Positions 16,834 through 25,359 of a stretch of DNA of 36,167 nt are shown here, piece after piece. The DNA is taken from contig JAFGQN010000032.1 of assembly GCA_016935665.1 (NCBI GenBank), positions 1 through 36,167 on the forward strand, in the 5' to 3' direction. The notes under the pieces were generated by a model. That model made no database searches. It worked only from the letters and a program-made list of their open reading frames with translations, and was not told where the DNA came from. This DNA comes from Deltaproteobacteria bacterium. Its GTDB lineage: Bacteria > Myxococcota_A > Polyangia > JAAYKL01. The position numbers were made by a program, and so were the translations under genes. The first letter of the stretch is position 1. The number at the start of each line of letters is the position of its first letter.

Positions 16834-17157
16834 TTGAAACCAACCGATTACAAGACTATCGTGTTTCTGTTGACCCTTTTGCGTTGTGCACATAAGATTC
16901 TCCACATGGACGGGACGCCCAAAAAAGATATCGATGCCGAAATCAGGTTCATCGAAAAGCTCCACCGTTTGGGCGATGACAGGTCGGTGGAACATCTTTC
17001 CCGCGGCCTGCTCCTCTCTGAAACACTCACCCCCGAACAGAAAAAGCGTATCCGCAAAGTCATCAACGGCAGCACCCTGGCCGGAAAATTTGTCACTGCA
17101 CTGTTTGTTGTTGTGGCGCTGGTGCTGTTCTATCTGTACATCAAATACCGGGCGTAA
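16834..17157 (+). CDS. Small membrane protein with C-terminal transmembrane helix
   Basis: A 107-residue hypothetical protein. The N-terminal helix (TIVFLLTLLRCAHKILHMDG) is hydrophobic, the middle (RFIEKLHRLGDDRSVEHLSR, LSETLTPEQKKRIRKVINGS) is charged and helical, and the end (FVTALFVVVALVLFYLYIKY) is a clear transmembrane segment followed by RA. A tail-anchored or two-segment inner-membrane protein is likely. The start is uncertain: the TTG at 16834 gives the longest form but has no Shine-Dalgarno sequence; GTG at 16861 is another option. A good -10 (TATACT, 16791-16796) lies upstream without a recognisable -35. No family recognised. Confidence 0.5.
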   Translation: MKPTDYKTIVFLLTLLRCAHKILHMDGTPKKDIDAEIRFIEKLHRLGDDRSVEHLSRGLLLSETLTPEQKKRIRKVINGSTLAGKFVTALFVVVALVLFYLYIKYRA

Positions 17158-17249
17158 CCGTTCGCCACAGATGTGTTGTCGTGAATTTCTTTACTGTGGG
17201 TCTCCGATCTGTTCTGGCGGGAAGTAAACACATTTTGTGATATATATGT

Positions 17250-17277
17250 TTGCCAATCAGGTTATCTGTCCTAAAAA
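17250..17277 (+). promoter_or_regulatory. Promoter candidate before the interrupted lipoprotein gene
   Basis: TTGCCA (17250-17255), 16-bp spacer, TAAAAA (17272-17277), matching consensus at 5 and 4 positions. Transcription would start near 17284, a few bases before the AGGAG ribosome site at 17293. Confidence 0.35.
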
Positions 17278-17307
17278 GTGCACTGTAAACACAGGAGACA
17301 ATCAAAG

Positions 17308-18477
17308 GTGTATTGGCGAGCAACAATTGGACCAGCGGTGACAATACTTGCGGTCACCCTGCTGTCTGTGGCCTGTAAATCCAAACGAAATGAAATCAGC
17401 GCTCAAAACGCAGGTGATGTTGTGACACGCACGGATATGCCTCAAAACGTGGCTGAACGTAATGCGGATGCGCATTCGAGGGTCGCGCCATATCCCTCCC
17501 GAGATACGGATTCAGACGCTGCCGCTCCCATACCAAAGAAAGAGGGAGATGATGAAAACAGTGACACCGGTACAAAAATTGATTCGGCGCCAATTGATCT
17601 GGCTTCCCGATGCACTCAATTCAAGCGTGGGGTCCGTGTGGGCACCTTGTTTGAGGGAGTATCCGAAGTATCCGGAATGGCATGCAGCACTATTCACCCC
17701 AATGTTTTATGGATTCACGAAGACTCCGGCACGGTACCGCTGCTTTAAGGAATGGGGACGGATGGACAGTTGCTTGGCAAATGGCGTTTAGGCAACAATC
17801 CGTCTTTACTGTCGATGTATGATTGGGAAGATATTGCTGTTCAGCCGGGAAGCAACGGACCCGGGATTCTGTGGATGGGGGACATCGGCGACAATACCGC
17901 CAGGGAAACCAAAGGGCGAGAGGGCAGAAAAAATATCAAAGTGATGCGTGCCATTGAGCCCACTGTTATCGATAACGGCGGCACTGTGCCCGGCACGCTT
18001 GGCGACATAACCGTGTTTGAGTTTACTTATCCAGAAAGGCCCTATGACGCAGAGGCGTTGACCATCGACCCCGTCACCGGTGATTTGTATTTCTTTACCA
18101 AAGTTCTGGGCGAAAAAGCGCTGGTGTTTGTCGCCAGAGCGCCCGTTAAGAGTGGTCAACTGGAAGAAATTGGCACAATTGACATGCCCTGGATCACTGC
18201 AGCGGATTTTACTGCGGACGGCGGGGAACTCATTGTACGCAATTATCTGTTTGCGTTTCATTGGGAACGCGCAGAATCGCAGTCGTGGCGCGAGGTTATT
18301 GCCGGAGAACCGACGCCAGTGCCGCTCATATTGGAACGTCAGGGAGAGAGTATTGGCTTTGTTCATGACGCCTCCGGCTTTTTCACTATTTCGGAGGGTC
18401 GCTCTGTTCCCATCTACTTTTACGAACGAAATTGCCAGTCCAACGAAAACTACGACGTGGAACCCAATCAGCTCTGA
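17308..18477 (+). pseudogene. Lipoprotein beta-propeller gene interrupted by one in-frame TAA
   Basis: The GTG at 17308 follows an AGGAG site by 10 bases and gives signal MYWRATIGPAVTILAVTLLS with lipobox SVAC. After a Ser/Asp-rich linker the frame reads GVSEVSGMACSTIHPNVLWI, HEDSGTVPLL, then TAA at 17746-17748, then in the same frame GMGTDGQLLGKWRLGNN, DWEDIAVQPGSNGPGILWMG, DIGDNTARE and on to 18477. The relatives I know run HxDSG...LY..d..G.l.g.....DWEDiA.g......lyvGDIGDN, so the stop sits where a Tyr is expected (TAT/TAC to TAA, one base). The part after the stop is intact for 240 residues. These proteins are secreted propellers of unknown role. Real nonsense mutation, readthrough or sequencing error cannot be told apart here. 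Confidence 0.7.
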
Positions 18478-18510
18478 TTCCGATTTGGGTTCAAAATCAT
18501 CACCCATGAT

Positions 18511-18638
18511 AGGTGGTGCCCAAATACAGATGAAAAACAGCAGATTTATAAGGGAAAAAATGGTGCTGCGGGCTTTATGCTTGCGTTTTAATGTTCAATC
18601 GCGCTTTTCAAGCGGGGATACATCAGGGATAAACCCCA
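18511..18638 (+). repeat. Second copy of the 771-957 element interior
   Basis: AGGTGGTGCC, ACAGATGAAAAACAGCAGAT, ATAAGGGAAAAAATG, GGGCTTTATGC and TGTTCAATCGCGCTTTTCAA occur in the same order as at 784-899, with scattered substitutions and one 11-bp insertion. The left end also keeps a hairpin potential (CACCC...GGTGG) though its sequence differs. A right-hand inverted repeat is not recognisable. The copy begins 34 bp after the stop of the lipoprotein gene. A dispersed non-coding repeat of this genome. Confidence 0.8.
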
Positions 18639-18749
18639 TAAATACATTCAGGTTAATTTGCAGAACTTGATTCTTCGTTTTCAAAAGAGCAGCACCCATC
18701 TCGATTTGTAAATGGCAAGAAACGGTCAAACACCAATTGGTGATTATTA

Positions 18750-19067
18750 CTATTTACGCGATACGGACTCCAGCACCCATTTTACGTAATCCGGATTGCT
18801 GCCGTTTTCGTCGATGTCAAGGGAAACAATCTCCGGTACTTCGTAGGAATGGAGAGCTTTGAGTCGTTCGATAAGGGAAGGCACTCTGGCTGCCGTTGTC
18901 TTCATGATCATCAGTGACTCGGTATCGTCACAGATGTTGCCCTTCCATGTGTAAATGCTTTGTACTGCGGGAACGATATTCACGCTGGCCACCAGCTGCT
19001 CCGACACCAGTGTTTTTGCGACTGCCGGTGCTTCATTGGGCGGTATGGTGGAAAGAATCAGTTTCAT
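18750..19067 (-). CDS. cutA: CutA divalent-cation tolerance family protein
   Basis: A 105-residue protein with the hallmarks of CutA1: the opening MKLILSTIPPNEAPAVAKTL, the LVASVNIVPAVQSIYTWKG core with the conserved Tyr-Thr-Trp, then the MIMKTTAARVPSLIERLKAL helix and the SYEVPEIVSLDIDENGSNPDY segment. CutA forms a stable trimer and has been linked to copper and other metal tolerance in E. coli, though its molecular role is not settled. The ATG at 19065-19067 is chosen over a TTG four codons upstream. The gene starts 35 bp after the FHA-DUF4388 stop and is probably read in the same transcript. A 12-bp palindrome CACCAATTGGTG lies just downstream at 18731. Confidence 0.93.
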   Translation of the reverse strand: MKLILSTIPPNEAPAVAKTLVSEQLVASVNIVPAVQSIYTWKGNICDDTESLMIMKTTAARVPSLIERLKALHSYEVPEIVSLDIDENGSNPDYVKWVLESVSRK

Positions 19068-19102
19068 GTGTATTCGCAAAGAGGTTCAAATTCTGCAGAA
19101 AA

Positions 19103-20098
19103 TCAGAGCAATTCCGCTTCGAGATAATCCCCGGCCAGCAATTTTTGAATGACATCTGCCGCTTCCTTGTCGGACAGCTCTGTGCTGTTTACCAGTTCCC
19201 GTATGCTGATTTCCTGGTGATTGTACACAATTTGCAGCACATCCAAATCCGGTGGGGACAACAGGGACATTCGAGCGCTCAGCGGCCTTGGCACGGTGAC
19301 TTTGGTTTCATCGTCGGGCAGCTTGCTCTTCTGACGACGCAATTCATCCAGTTGCCGCAACCCCTCCATGAGAATATGTTCGGTAGGCAAATCGATGGAT
19401 GAGGAAAAATTCTGTGGCTCGGGTCCCATCAAATCGAAATCGCCTTCTTCCCAGGAGAGAATGCGATACATGGCCTTGAGGGGCTCGAGATTGGGCATGT
19501 CGCTGATGGACGCATACACAATGCGCCCCTGATCCAGGTGGATTTTAGCGATAGTGAAATTATGATTGAGCACCAGCGTGCCTGTTTTTTTACTCGTGCT
19601 GAATAGCTGAATTAGATCCGGCAGAGGCACTTCGGTGATGGTGCCGCTCATGGATCTGGCGCCGCTGTGCATGGTGGTGCTGCGATTCATACCCGCATAG
19701 CCCGCCATGGGCATGGCCGTATGCTGTTGTGTCGGCGCATTCCGCGGGCTGACGGCAGAATTCATGGTGGGCTGGACCGCGCTTACCGACTGGGTCTGAT
19801 CCGTGGCATCGACCAATTTCATGATGGAGGTTCCAATGAGAATGCGGTCGCCTTTTACGGCAGTGGTTGTCGTGATTTTTTCTCCATTCACAAAGGTGCC
19901 ATTGGTGCTGCCATTATCGGTCACGCTCACTTCGTCGCCGTTCACCATCATCAGGGTGTGCCGCCGGGAGACCATGTCCTCCATCAGAACCACGTCGGCA
20001 TCGGAACTGCGACCAATGACCGTTTCCTTGCCATCTTCCAGTATATGTTCTTTCCCCTTGTACTTTCCGGAGATAAATCGCAACGCGAGCTTTGCCAT
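19103..20098 (-). CDS. FHA domain protein with C-terminal DUF4388 (PATAN-like) domain
   Basis: A 331-residue cytosolic protein. Residues about 4-95 are a forkhead-associated domain: VIGRSSDADVVL, VSRRHTLM and NGSTNGTFVNGEKI carry the Gly-Arg, Ser-Arg-His and Asn residues that bind phosphothreonine. A Gln/Met/Thr-rich linker (about 96-145) joins it to DUF4388 (GTITEVPLPDLIQLFSTSKK, TGTLVLNH, AKIHLDQGRIVYASI, EPLKAMYRILSWEEGDFDL), a module common in delta-proteobacterial signalling proteins. The last 60 residues (LDVLQIVYNHQEISIRELVN to ADVIQKLLAGDYLEAELL) look like a winged-helix-type segment. It likely reads threonine phosphorylation by a Hanks-type kinase; none is in the window. Upstream genes encode another FHA protein. 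Confidence 0.9.
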   Translation of the reverse strand: MAKLALRFISGKYKGKEHILEDGKETVIGRSSDADVVLMEDMVSRRHTLMMVNGDEVSVTDNGSTNGTFVNGEKITTTTAVKGDRILIGTSIMKLVDATDQTQSVSAVQPTMNSAVSPRNAPTQQHTAMPMAGYAGMNRSTTMHSGARSMSGTITEVPLPDLIQLFSTSKKTGTLVLNHNFTIAKIHLDQGRIVYASISDMPNLEPLKAMYRILSWEEGDFDLMGPEPQNFSSSIDLPTEHILMEGLRQLDELRRQKSKLPDDETKVTVPRPLSARMSLLSPPDLDVLQIVYNHQEISIRELVNSTELSDKEAADVIQKLLAGDYLEAELL

Positions 20099-20191
20099 AC
20101 CTAATTGAGACCTTTTATATGATTAACGCCAACAGTGATATTACTCAGTTTCCCGTTCATGTAAAAACTTATTTTGCAATATAGTACAAAA

Positions 20192-20241
20192 CTGGTCGAC
20201 AAACCAGAAATTTGAAAACAGTGAATGATTTCCGTTCATTC
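20192..20241. promoter_or_regulatory. Two inverted repeats upstream of the FHA-DUF4388 gene
   Basis: CTGGT-CGACAA-ACCAG (20192-20207) and GAATGA-TTTCCGT-TCATTC (20223-20241) lie about 100-140 bp before the ATG at 20098. A TATATT that could be a -10 on the minus strand lies next to the first. The pair may form operators, or RNA hairpins if transcription starts further up. Confidence 0.35.
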
Positions 20242-20364
20242 CATATGCATCAATTGACGACACGACGCTGTTCGACGTAACCCCAACCCGTCTGGAGCGT
20301 TATCTTTGTCTAATCTTCACTGCAACGGTGTCGCACCAACATTTGCAGCGCGCACACAATATTA

Positions 20365-20415
20365 CGCACACATGAGTGCGCCCCTGCATGTTGGGGCAGG
20401 CCCCTGTATCTGCCC
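20365..20415. other. Cluster of competing hairpins between the two FHA genes
   Basis: CGCAC-ACATGA-GTGCG (20365-20380) is a simple hairpin. Next to it GGGCAG (20394-20399) can pair either with CTGCCC (20410-20415) or, as GCAGG, with CCTGC (20383-20387); the two folds exclude one another. No T-run follows on the minus strand, so it is not a standard terminator for the upstream gene. The rest of the 20099-20446 gap shows nothing else recognisable. Confidence 0.4.
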
Positions 20416-20446
20416 TGACCCGAAATTTTTGATTTAAAGCCGTTTT

Positions 20447-22102
20447 TCAACCGGCGTCAAACGCAGTGACTACTTTTAGTGAATCGTCGGTGTTTTGTTT
20501 GAAATGGACAATTTTTTCCACCAGATTACCGGAATCCGAAGGGCTGCAAATCACCACGATATCAAAAATCCGCGTAAACGTGGTCACAGCCAGAGAAGGC
20601 GCCTCCGAGATGGAGAGAAATCCCGCTCTGAGCGACAGCGCCAAATCGCCGCCGCTGCCCAGGGGCACATCTGCGATGATTGGGGTGCCTTTGGCCGCCA
20701 TCTGAAAAAGGGCCGGCATTTCTGTCCAGGAACCAATGCGCGCCATCAGACGTTGGGCGCCAAAATCATGCACCGCCTGTGTGAGTTCTGTCATCATTCC
20801 CGTATTTCCCTGTCCCGGGGGAAGATTAAAATGAAAGTGATTGTCGCTCTCTATCTGTATCAGCGGAAGGGGTTCCACCACGGCCACACGCTCTGCAGTG
20901 CATTCATCGAGAATCTGTTCCATCAGCATCAGTCTGGACAGAGCGCTGTCCCCCAGAATGGCGATGCTGCCACCGCTTTCAAGAGCGAATCGGATGGGCG
21001 CCATGGCACTGTCGGGCATCGTTTTCGTTTTTTGTCTGTAAATCACCACAGCAGGTAAATGCGTGTTGCGCGCCGGCTGATACGCGATGAGGTCTCCCGT
21101 TTCGAGACGAAATCGACCGCCGCTCATCGCCGCGACGGTGCGACTGCCGGGAAGTCCTGCTATCAGACAGTGCAGCGCGGCGGCCAGCTGTCGCTCCGTG
21201 GTAAATTCCTCTGGAGGGGCCACCACATTCCCTTTGGCTACCACCTGCACCCGATGCTGACCGTTGATTCTGATTTCATCAATATCCGGATTGTTCAGCA
21301 AGGTCGCCAGAGGCCCAAGGTCCACAATGGATAAGAAGGTTTCCATGAACAGCGAACCGCGGGTGTAGTCTTCGGGCAGCTGTTTTGCCTCTGCAAGTCT
21401 GGAAATCATTGGTTTCAAAATCTGTCGGACACGGCCGGCCACCACCGGATCCGCCACGTTGGGCAGCGTGGCGCGATCCATCTGCCGTTCTTCAATGGCT
21501 ACAAAATCAATCAGCTGTTCCACCGGAGCATTCAGAGGCGCCCGTGAGCTGCGCAGATGAAACGGTCCTGGATGTTCGGTTTTGGATTTACCGGGCGAAA
21601 ACTGAAAGTTCGATTTGATTTCCGGCAACGCCGAAATATCAATGGATGTCAATGTGTCTTCGTCGTCGTCCATCTGCTCCAGCGTCAGTGGGGTGGCGCC
21701 TCCAAAGGACTTCGGGGGCGGCACCGATTTGCGCCCTTTGGGCACCGGCGAGGGAATGGACGGTCTGTCCGAACTGATCACCGGGATATCCGGAGAGGAG
21801 GGCTCATCATTTTCATTCATGGAAACCGACACGATAAACTCACCCAGATAGACTTTGTCGCCAGGCTCCAGAGGCGTGGGCCCGGTGATTTTTCGACCGT
21901 TCACGTATGTCCCGTTGGTGCTGCCAATGTCGGTTACTGTGAACTCTTTGTTAATCAGCTGAATCTGCGCATGCTTTTTCGACACATTGCCCAGCGGCAA
22001 CACGATATCGTTGCCTTGCAGTCGGCCAAGGGTCACAGCGGACTTGGTGCACTCAACCAATTTTTTCTGCCCGCCTTTTTCGGTTATCGATATAGTAAAC
22101 AT
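20447..22102 (-). CDS. FHA domain fused to degenerate CpaF-like (T2SS/T4SS) ATPase
   Basis: A 551-residue protein. Residues 1-95 are an FHA domain (VTLGRLQGNDIVL, VSKKHAQI, IGSTNGTYVNGRKI). After a Pro/Ser linker, residues about 195-545 follow the CpaF/VirB11 plan: YTRGSLFMETFLSIVDLGPL, LLNNPDIDEIRINGQHRVQV, then a RecA-like core. Where CpaF has the P-loop GGTGSGKTTLL this protein has AILGDSALSRLMLMEQI (GDSALSR, residues 384-390), with no lysine or threonine; the Asp-box region is VAVVEPLPLIQIE, and the GEVR/Walker B region is also replaced. The fold seems kept but ATP hydrolysis is very unlikely. It starts 14 bp after the membrane-protein gene with an AGGAG site. Probably a phosphothreonine-reading scaffold or regulator. 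Confidence 0.85.
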   Translation of the reverse strand: MFTISITEKGGQKKLVECTKSAVTLGRLQGNDIVLPLGNVSKKHAQIQLINKEFTVTDIGSTNGTYVNGRKITGPTPLEPGDKVYLGEFIVSVSMNENDEPSSPDIPVISSDRPSIPSPVPKGRKSVPPPKSFGGATPLTLEQMDDDEDTLTSIDISALPEIKSNFQFSPGKSKTEHPGPFHLRSSRAPLNAPVEQLIDFVAIEERQMDRATLPNVADPVVAGRVRQILKPMISRLAEAKQLPEDYTRGSLFMETFLSIVDLGPLATLLNNPDIDEIRINGQHRVQVVAKGNVVAPPEEFTTERQLAAALHCLIAGLPGSRTVAAMSGGRFRLETGDLIAYQPARNTHLPAVVIYRQKTKTMPDSAMAPIRFALESGGSIAILGDSALSRLMLMEQILDECTAERVAVVEPLPLIQIESDNHFHFNLPPGQGNTGMMTELTQAVHDFGAQRLMARIGSWTEMPALFQMAAKGTPIIADVPLGSGGDLALSLRAGFLSISEAPSLAVTTFTRIFDIVVICSPSDSGNLVEKIVHFKQNTDDSLKVVTAFDAG

Positions 22103-22116
22103 ATGGTTACTCCTGC

Positions 22117-23664
22117 TTAACGGGATTTCGGAAACCAGCCAAAAAACATTTCCAGTGCGGCTCGTCGATCGCTTTCCAGATAATCAAAGTTTATGCCACG
22201 GTCATTTATTTCCCAAAACTCCCTGGTGCGAATGCTTTTGAGCTCCTGGCGAATGGAACTCAATCGACTGGGCAGTTCATCCTGCATATCCTCAAATATG
22301 GTGCGCGCCAGCGATTGTGCACCCTCCACCAGATAAAACGTGGCCAGCTTTATCTGAGCCTTGCGTACACCCCTCAAAGATGCTTCAAGAGAATGGTCTG
22401 CTTCGGCTTCCTTGTCCACTTCCAGAAAAATGTCCAGCAGCTGCTTTTTCACAGGGGTGTCCAGTCGATAGGCCAGCTCGTTCAAATCACACAGATCGTA
22501 TGCCGCCGTTTCCAGCACAAACGGCAGCCCCATGGCAAATCCCAATTGGCCATAGTACTTAAATCGCCGGGCAATATCCACCGCTATCAGTGATTTACGG
22601 CTTTCGAGCACAGTTTGTGCCAACAGCCGATACTGGTTGAGAATATTGTAGGCGGTACGCACATCCCGGGCGTTGATGGTGGCCCGCATATATGTGTTAA
22701 AAAACTTCACGCATAGCGAAACAATCTGCTCATTATCATTTTTAAGCGCCTGCTCCGCGATGCGACGGGTATTGATTGCCAGCAGGTAATTGATATCCCG
22801 CATACGATTAAGGGATTCGCCATACAGCATCTGATACTGGCGCAGTATTTTCATCTCCAGCCAGTAGTTTTTGTGCTCAATATCGGCAAGCACGTCTTTT
22901 TGCATGGAGACAAAGTCGGGATTATCCCGCATATGAGTGGTCAGCGTAAACCACTCCGCATGCAGCTTTGGTTTAATTTCCAGGTAGTCGCAGGTAAGAC
23001 GTCCCAACGCATCAACCGCATGCATGCACACCACTTTGTCCTTGCTTTCGATGGCGCCACTGGCCACATCAGACAGCTGTTCAATACCGCGTACGCAATT
23101 GCTCTTCATGCGGTCGGGAAAACGCTCGTCCACACCGCCTTTTTCAATCGCGTGAAACACCGACGCGGCCATGCGATCGATGATGTTGTGAGGATTTAGA
23201 AAATTAAAAACAAACGCAAAATAGGGCAGCAGCAAAATAAGGCAAACCGCCACGCACACGATAGTTACCACGGAGCCCACATGGGGAACCATCTGATTGG
23301 AGGTGGTCACGGTGACCCACAGGCATAGCATGCCGGTCACTACAAAAAAGCTCAATATGCCGATGTTCACACCCGAGGCCATAAACAAATCCGTGATGCG
23401 CGCGGTATAGCGGTTGGACGCCAGCTCTACAATAATGGCCACCACCGTAATGGAAACGCCCAGAATACCAATAATCACCTCGGGCAATCCACTGACCGCG
23501 CCGTTTTGGATGGATTTGAAAAAAATGTCGGTAAAGGAAACATCATCCCTTGAAAAATCAAACATCGCCGTGACAAAACACAGCAGCGCACTGATGGAGC
23601 CAATGGAGAGCAGGGCAATAAGTGGACCGCCGGTAAACGTTTTAATGGCCTGATTGTTTTTCAT
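22117..23664 (-). CDS. Multi-spanning membrane protein, DUF2254-like
   Basis: A 515-residue protein with four hydrophobic segments in the first 165 residues (PLIALLSIGSISALLCFVTA; VIIGILGVSITVVAIIVELA; IGILSFFVVTGMLCLWVTV; VGSVVTIVCVAVCLILLLPY) and a large soluble, helix-rich C-terminal part. GVSITVVAIIVELASNRYTA followed by RITDLFM resembles the conserved GvtfSi.lval.laSsqf.pRll stretch of DUF2254 membrane proteins. The C-terminal 350 residues look like alpha-helical (HEAT/TPR-like) repeats. First gene of the unit leading to the FHA-CpaF-like protein, so it may be its membrane partner. Family call is moderate; function unknown. Confidence 0.65.
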   Translation of the reverse strand: MKNNQAIKTFTGGPLIALLSIGSISALLCFVTAMFDFSRDDVSFTDIFFKSIQNGAVSGLPEVIIGILGVSITVVAIIVELASNRYTARITDLFMASGVNIGILSFFVVTGMLCLWVTVTTSNQMVPHVGSVVTIVCVAVCLILLLPYFAFVFNFLNPHNIIDRMAASVFHAIEKGGVDERFPDRMKSNCVRGIEQLSDVASGAIESKDKVVCMHAVDALGRLTCDYLEIKPKLHAEWFTLTTHMRDNPDFVSMQKDVLADIEHKNYWLEMKILRQYQMLYGESLNRMRDINYLLAINTRRIAEQALKNDNEQIVSLCVKFFNTYMRATINARDVRTAYNILNQYRLLAQTVLESRKSLIAVDIARRFKYYGQLGFAMGLPFVLETAAYDLCDLNELAYRLDTPVKKQLLDIFLEVDKEAEADHSLEASLRGVRKAQIKLATFYLVEGAQSLARTIFEDMQDELPSRLSSIRQELKSIRTREFWEINDRGINFDYLESDRRAALEMFFGWFPKSR

Positions 23665-24037
23665 AGCCCATGCAGCGTACCTGCAAGATTACAGGCGGTC
23701 AACTCATTAGAAATTCATTTCCAATGGTTTGTTGTGTACCGGTTCAATGCCAAATCCACTGAACAAAATGAACTTTCTACATCATTTTCCAACGATTTTT
23801 CCCAAGGGCAACGTTCTTTTCGTCCGAGGTGTTTTCGACAACCCACTTTAGCGTTTGAATCACCATGTCATCACCAGGCGTGTTTTTTTTGTTAATACAC
23901 CTTGCTGCGGCATATTGCACCCGGGGCTTTAGCTCCTGTTTTTTGGGTTTTTGCTGGGGGGAAAACGATGGTCACAGAGGTTACGCTCTACACCCTCGCG
24001 GAAATGCTGCGTCGAGCAGGTGCGTGATCTCGCTGTC
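23665..24037. other. Intergenic region without recognisable features
   Basis: 373 bp between the ends of two minus-strand genes. It must contain the promoter of the 22117-23664 gene but no convincing -35/-10 pair is visible. No ORF with coding character and no terminator with a T-run was found. Confidence 0.4.
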
Positions 24038-25306
24038 TCACAATTTGGAGATGAACTCCCAGGCCAGCGGCGGCATGAACGCTTTCAGGCCATCATCACC
24101 CGGTGACCCATCGCTCACACTCGACGGGGTGTGTGCGCCATCGAATGTGCACACCTTGACCGGATACCCTTCAGTGCAGCCCTCGTAGTCGTAGCAAAGG
24201 TGATTGTTGCTTCCACGCGATGCTGTCTGGAGGTCATTGGGCACTGTGCAGCCGTTTTCTTCGGCGTGAGCGATGGAGCAGTACTTGCCGCCCGTCCGGT
24301 TGCCATCGTTGTTGACCCAGGGACAGGTTCCGTCGCTCATGCCTGTGATAGAGAAGTAGGCCACCGCGTCGGCGCTGTCGGTCGGCTGGGTGAAGTTATA
24401 GTTCGCCGGCGCCATCGTGATTGCGCCGCGCAGCTTGTCGGCGCGCCCCAGCGAGAGGGCGTGGCTCATCATTGCCCCAAAGCTGAAACCAGTTGTGAAT
24501 ACTCTGCTTTCGTCGACGCACAGATTTTTGGTGATGTGTTCAAGCAAGGTGTCGAACAGAGCGACGTCCCGATCGTAATCCCAGGGGAAATTGCCGATGC
24601 CATCAGGGGCAACGAAAATGGCAGAGTCTCCAGCCTCTTTCGCTGCGCGCTGAAGTCCGAAGTACGCGTAGTGTTCAGCATCGAAGTTGGGACCATTGTT
24701 GGCCGGATACTGACCGACGGCATTTCCATTCGCGGAACCATAGGCCTGGTGCCAGGAGAAGATCAGTCGGTATGGGTGGCTGGGATCGTAGTCCTCAGGA
24801 ATGTCGATGATGAAGTCGCGATTCCCTCCGCTGTTGATGCTGAGCCGAGTCGATGTTGCAAGCCCCCCCTGGACCGACGAGCCGCCTGCTGTGATTGTCT
24901 GCGCACCGTCCGCGACGCCACATCCAATGCTTGGGACCACGTCGGAATCCGTATCCATGTCGGATTCCGTGTCGGAATTCGTGTCGGTATCGGAATCTGA
25001 GTCAGTATCAGCGTCGGAATCCGGATCCGAATCCGAATCCGTGTCGGCATCGGAATCTGAGTCAGTATCAGCGTCGGAATCCGAATCCGAATCCGAATCC
25101 GTGTCGGAATCCGTGTCGGCATCGGAATCTGAGTCAGTATCAGCGTCGGAATCCGAATCCGAATCCGAATCCGTGTCGGAATCCGTGTCCGAATCGGCGT
25201 CGCTCTGTGAATCGGAGTCTCCTTTTTCAGTTTCCTTTGTGCATCCCAGGGGGAAACAAAGTCCGAAAAAGAAGAGCAAATAAATAAAGTGTGTTGCGTA
25301 TTTCAT
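24038..25306 (-). CDS. Ser-Asp-linker lipoprotein with PHB-depolymerase/feruloyl-esterase-like alpha/beta hydrolase
   Basis: A 422-residue lipoprotein. Signal [18 protein letters not shown] ends in the lipobox PLGC; a GGGAGA site precedes the ATG. Residues about 33-125 are almost only Ser, Asp and Thr, an acidic spacer. The rest is an esterase of the LpqC/CE1 type: [20 protein letters not shown], the oxyanion region [26 protein letters not shown], the nucleophile elbow GFSFG with S275, D325 in [11 protein letters not shown], and H392 in FDGAHTPSS. That completes a Ser-Asp-His triad. Relatives cleave feruloyl or acetyl esters on plant polysaccharide or polyhydroxyalkanoate. Several Cys ([28 protein letters not shown]) probably form disulfides outside the cell. 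Confidence 0.87.
   Translation of the reverse strand: MKYATHFIYLLFFFGLCFPLGCTKETEKGDSDSQSDADSDTDSDTDSDSDSDSDADTDSDSDADTDSDTDSDSDSDSDADTDSDSDADTDSDSDPDSDADTDSDSDTDTNSDTESDMDTDSDVVPSIGCGVADGAQTITAGGSSVQGGLATSTRLSINSGGNRDFIIDIPEDYDPSHPYRLIFSWHQAYGSANGNAVGQYPANNGPNFDAEHYAYFGLQRAAKEAGDSAIFVAPDGIGNFPWDYDRDVALFDTLLEHITKNLCVDESRVFTTGFSFGAMMSHALSLGRADKLRGAITMAPANYNFTQPTDSADAVAYFSITGMSDGTCPWVNNDGNRTGGKYCSIAHAEENGCTVPNDLQTASRGSNNHLCYDYEGCTEGYPVKVCTFDGAHTPSSVSDGSPGDDGLKAFMPPLAWEFISKL
24981..25172 (-). repeat. 60-bp direct repeats encoding the Ser-Asp linker
   Basis: A 60-bp unit starting GTGTCGGCATCGGAATCTGA (forward) occurs at 24981, 25041 and 25113, nearly identical each time; the second interval is 72 bp because of a 12-bp extra block. 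Both periods are multiples of three. The identity at DNA level, not only protein level, points to recent duplication. Confidence 0.8.
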
Positions 25307-25339
25307 TAGTGTCTCCCTTTTAGAGTTATAGGAGGAAGT

Positions 25340-25359
25340 GCTTTTTCCAATGGAAAAGC
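25340..25359. promoter_or_regulatory. Imperfect palindrome upstream of the esterase lipoprotein
   Basis: GCTTTTTCCAATGGAAAAGC lies 34 bp before the ATG at 25306. TATAAC on the minus strand (25330-25325) could be a -10 next to it, without a good -35. It may be an operator or a hairpin in the leader. Confidence 0.3.

Noticed and set aside
17806-18507. 233-codon minus-strand ORF
   Set aside because: Antisense to the interrupted propeller lipoprotein, whose plus-strand motifs (DWEDIA, GDIGDN) are clear.
18731-18742. 12-bp palindrome CACCAATTGGTG as terminator of cutA
   Set aside because: It has no loop and no T-run on the minus strand, so it would not make a stable terminator; could be a protein site.
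24801-25287. Two plus-strand Ser/Glu- and Arg/Asn-rich ORFs
   Set aside because: Antisense shadows of the Ser-Asp linker of the esterase lipoprotein; no start context and no fold.
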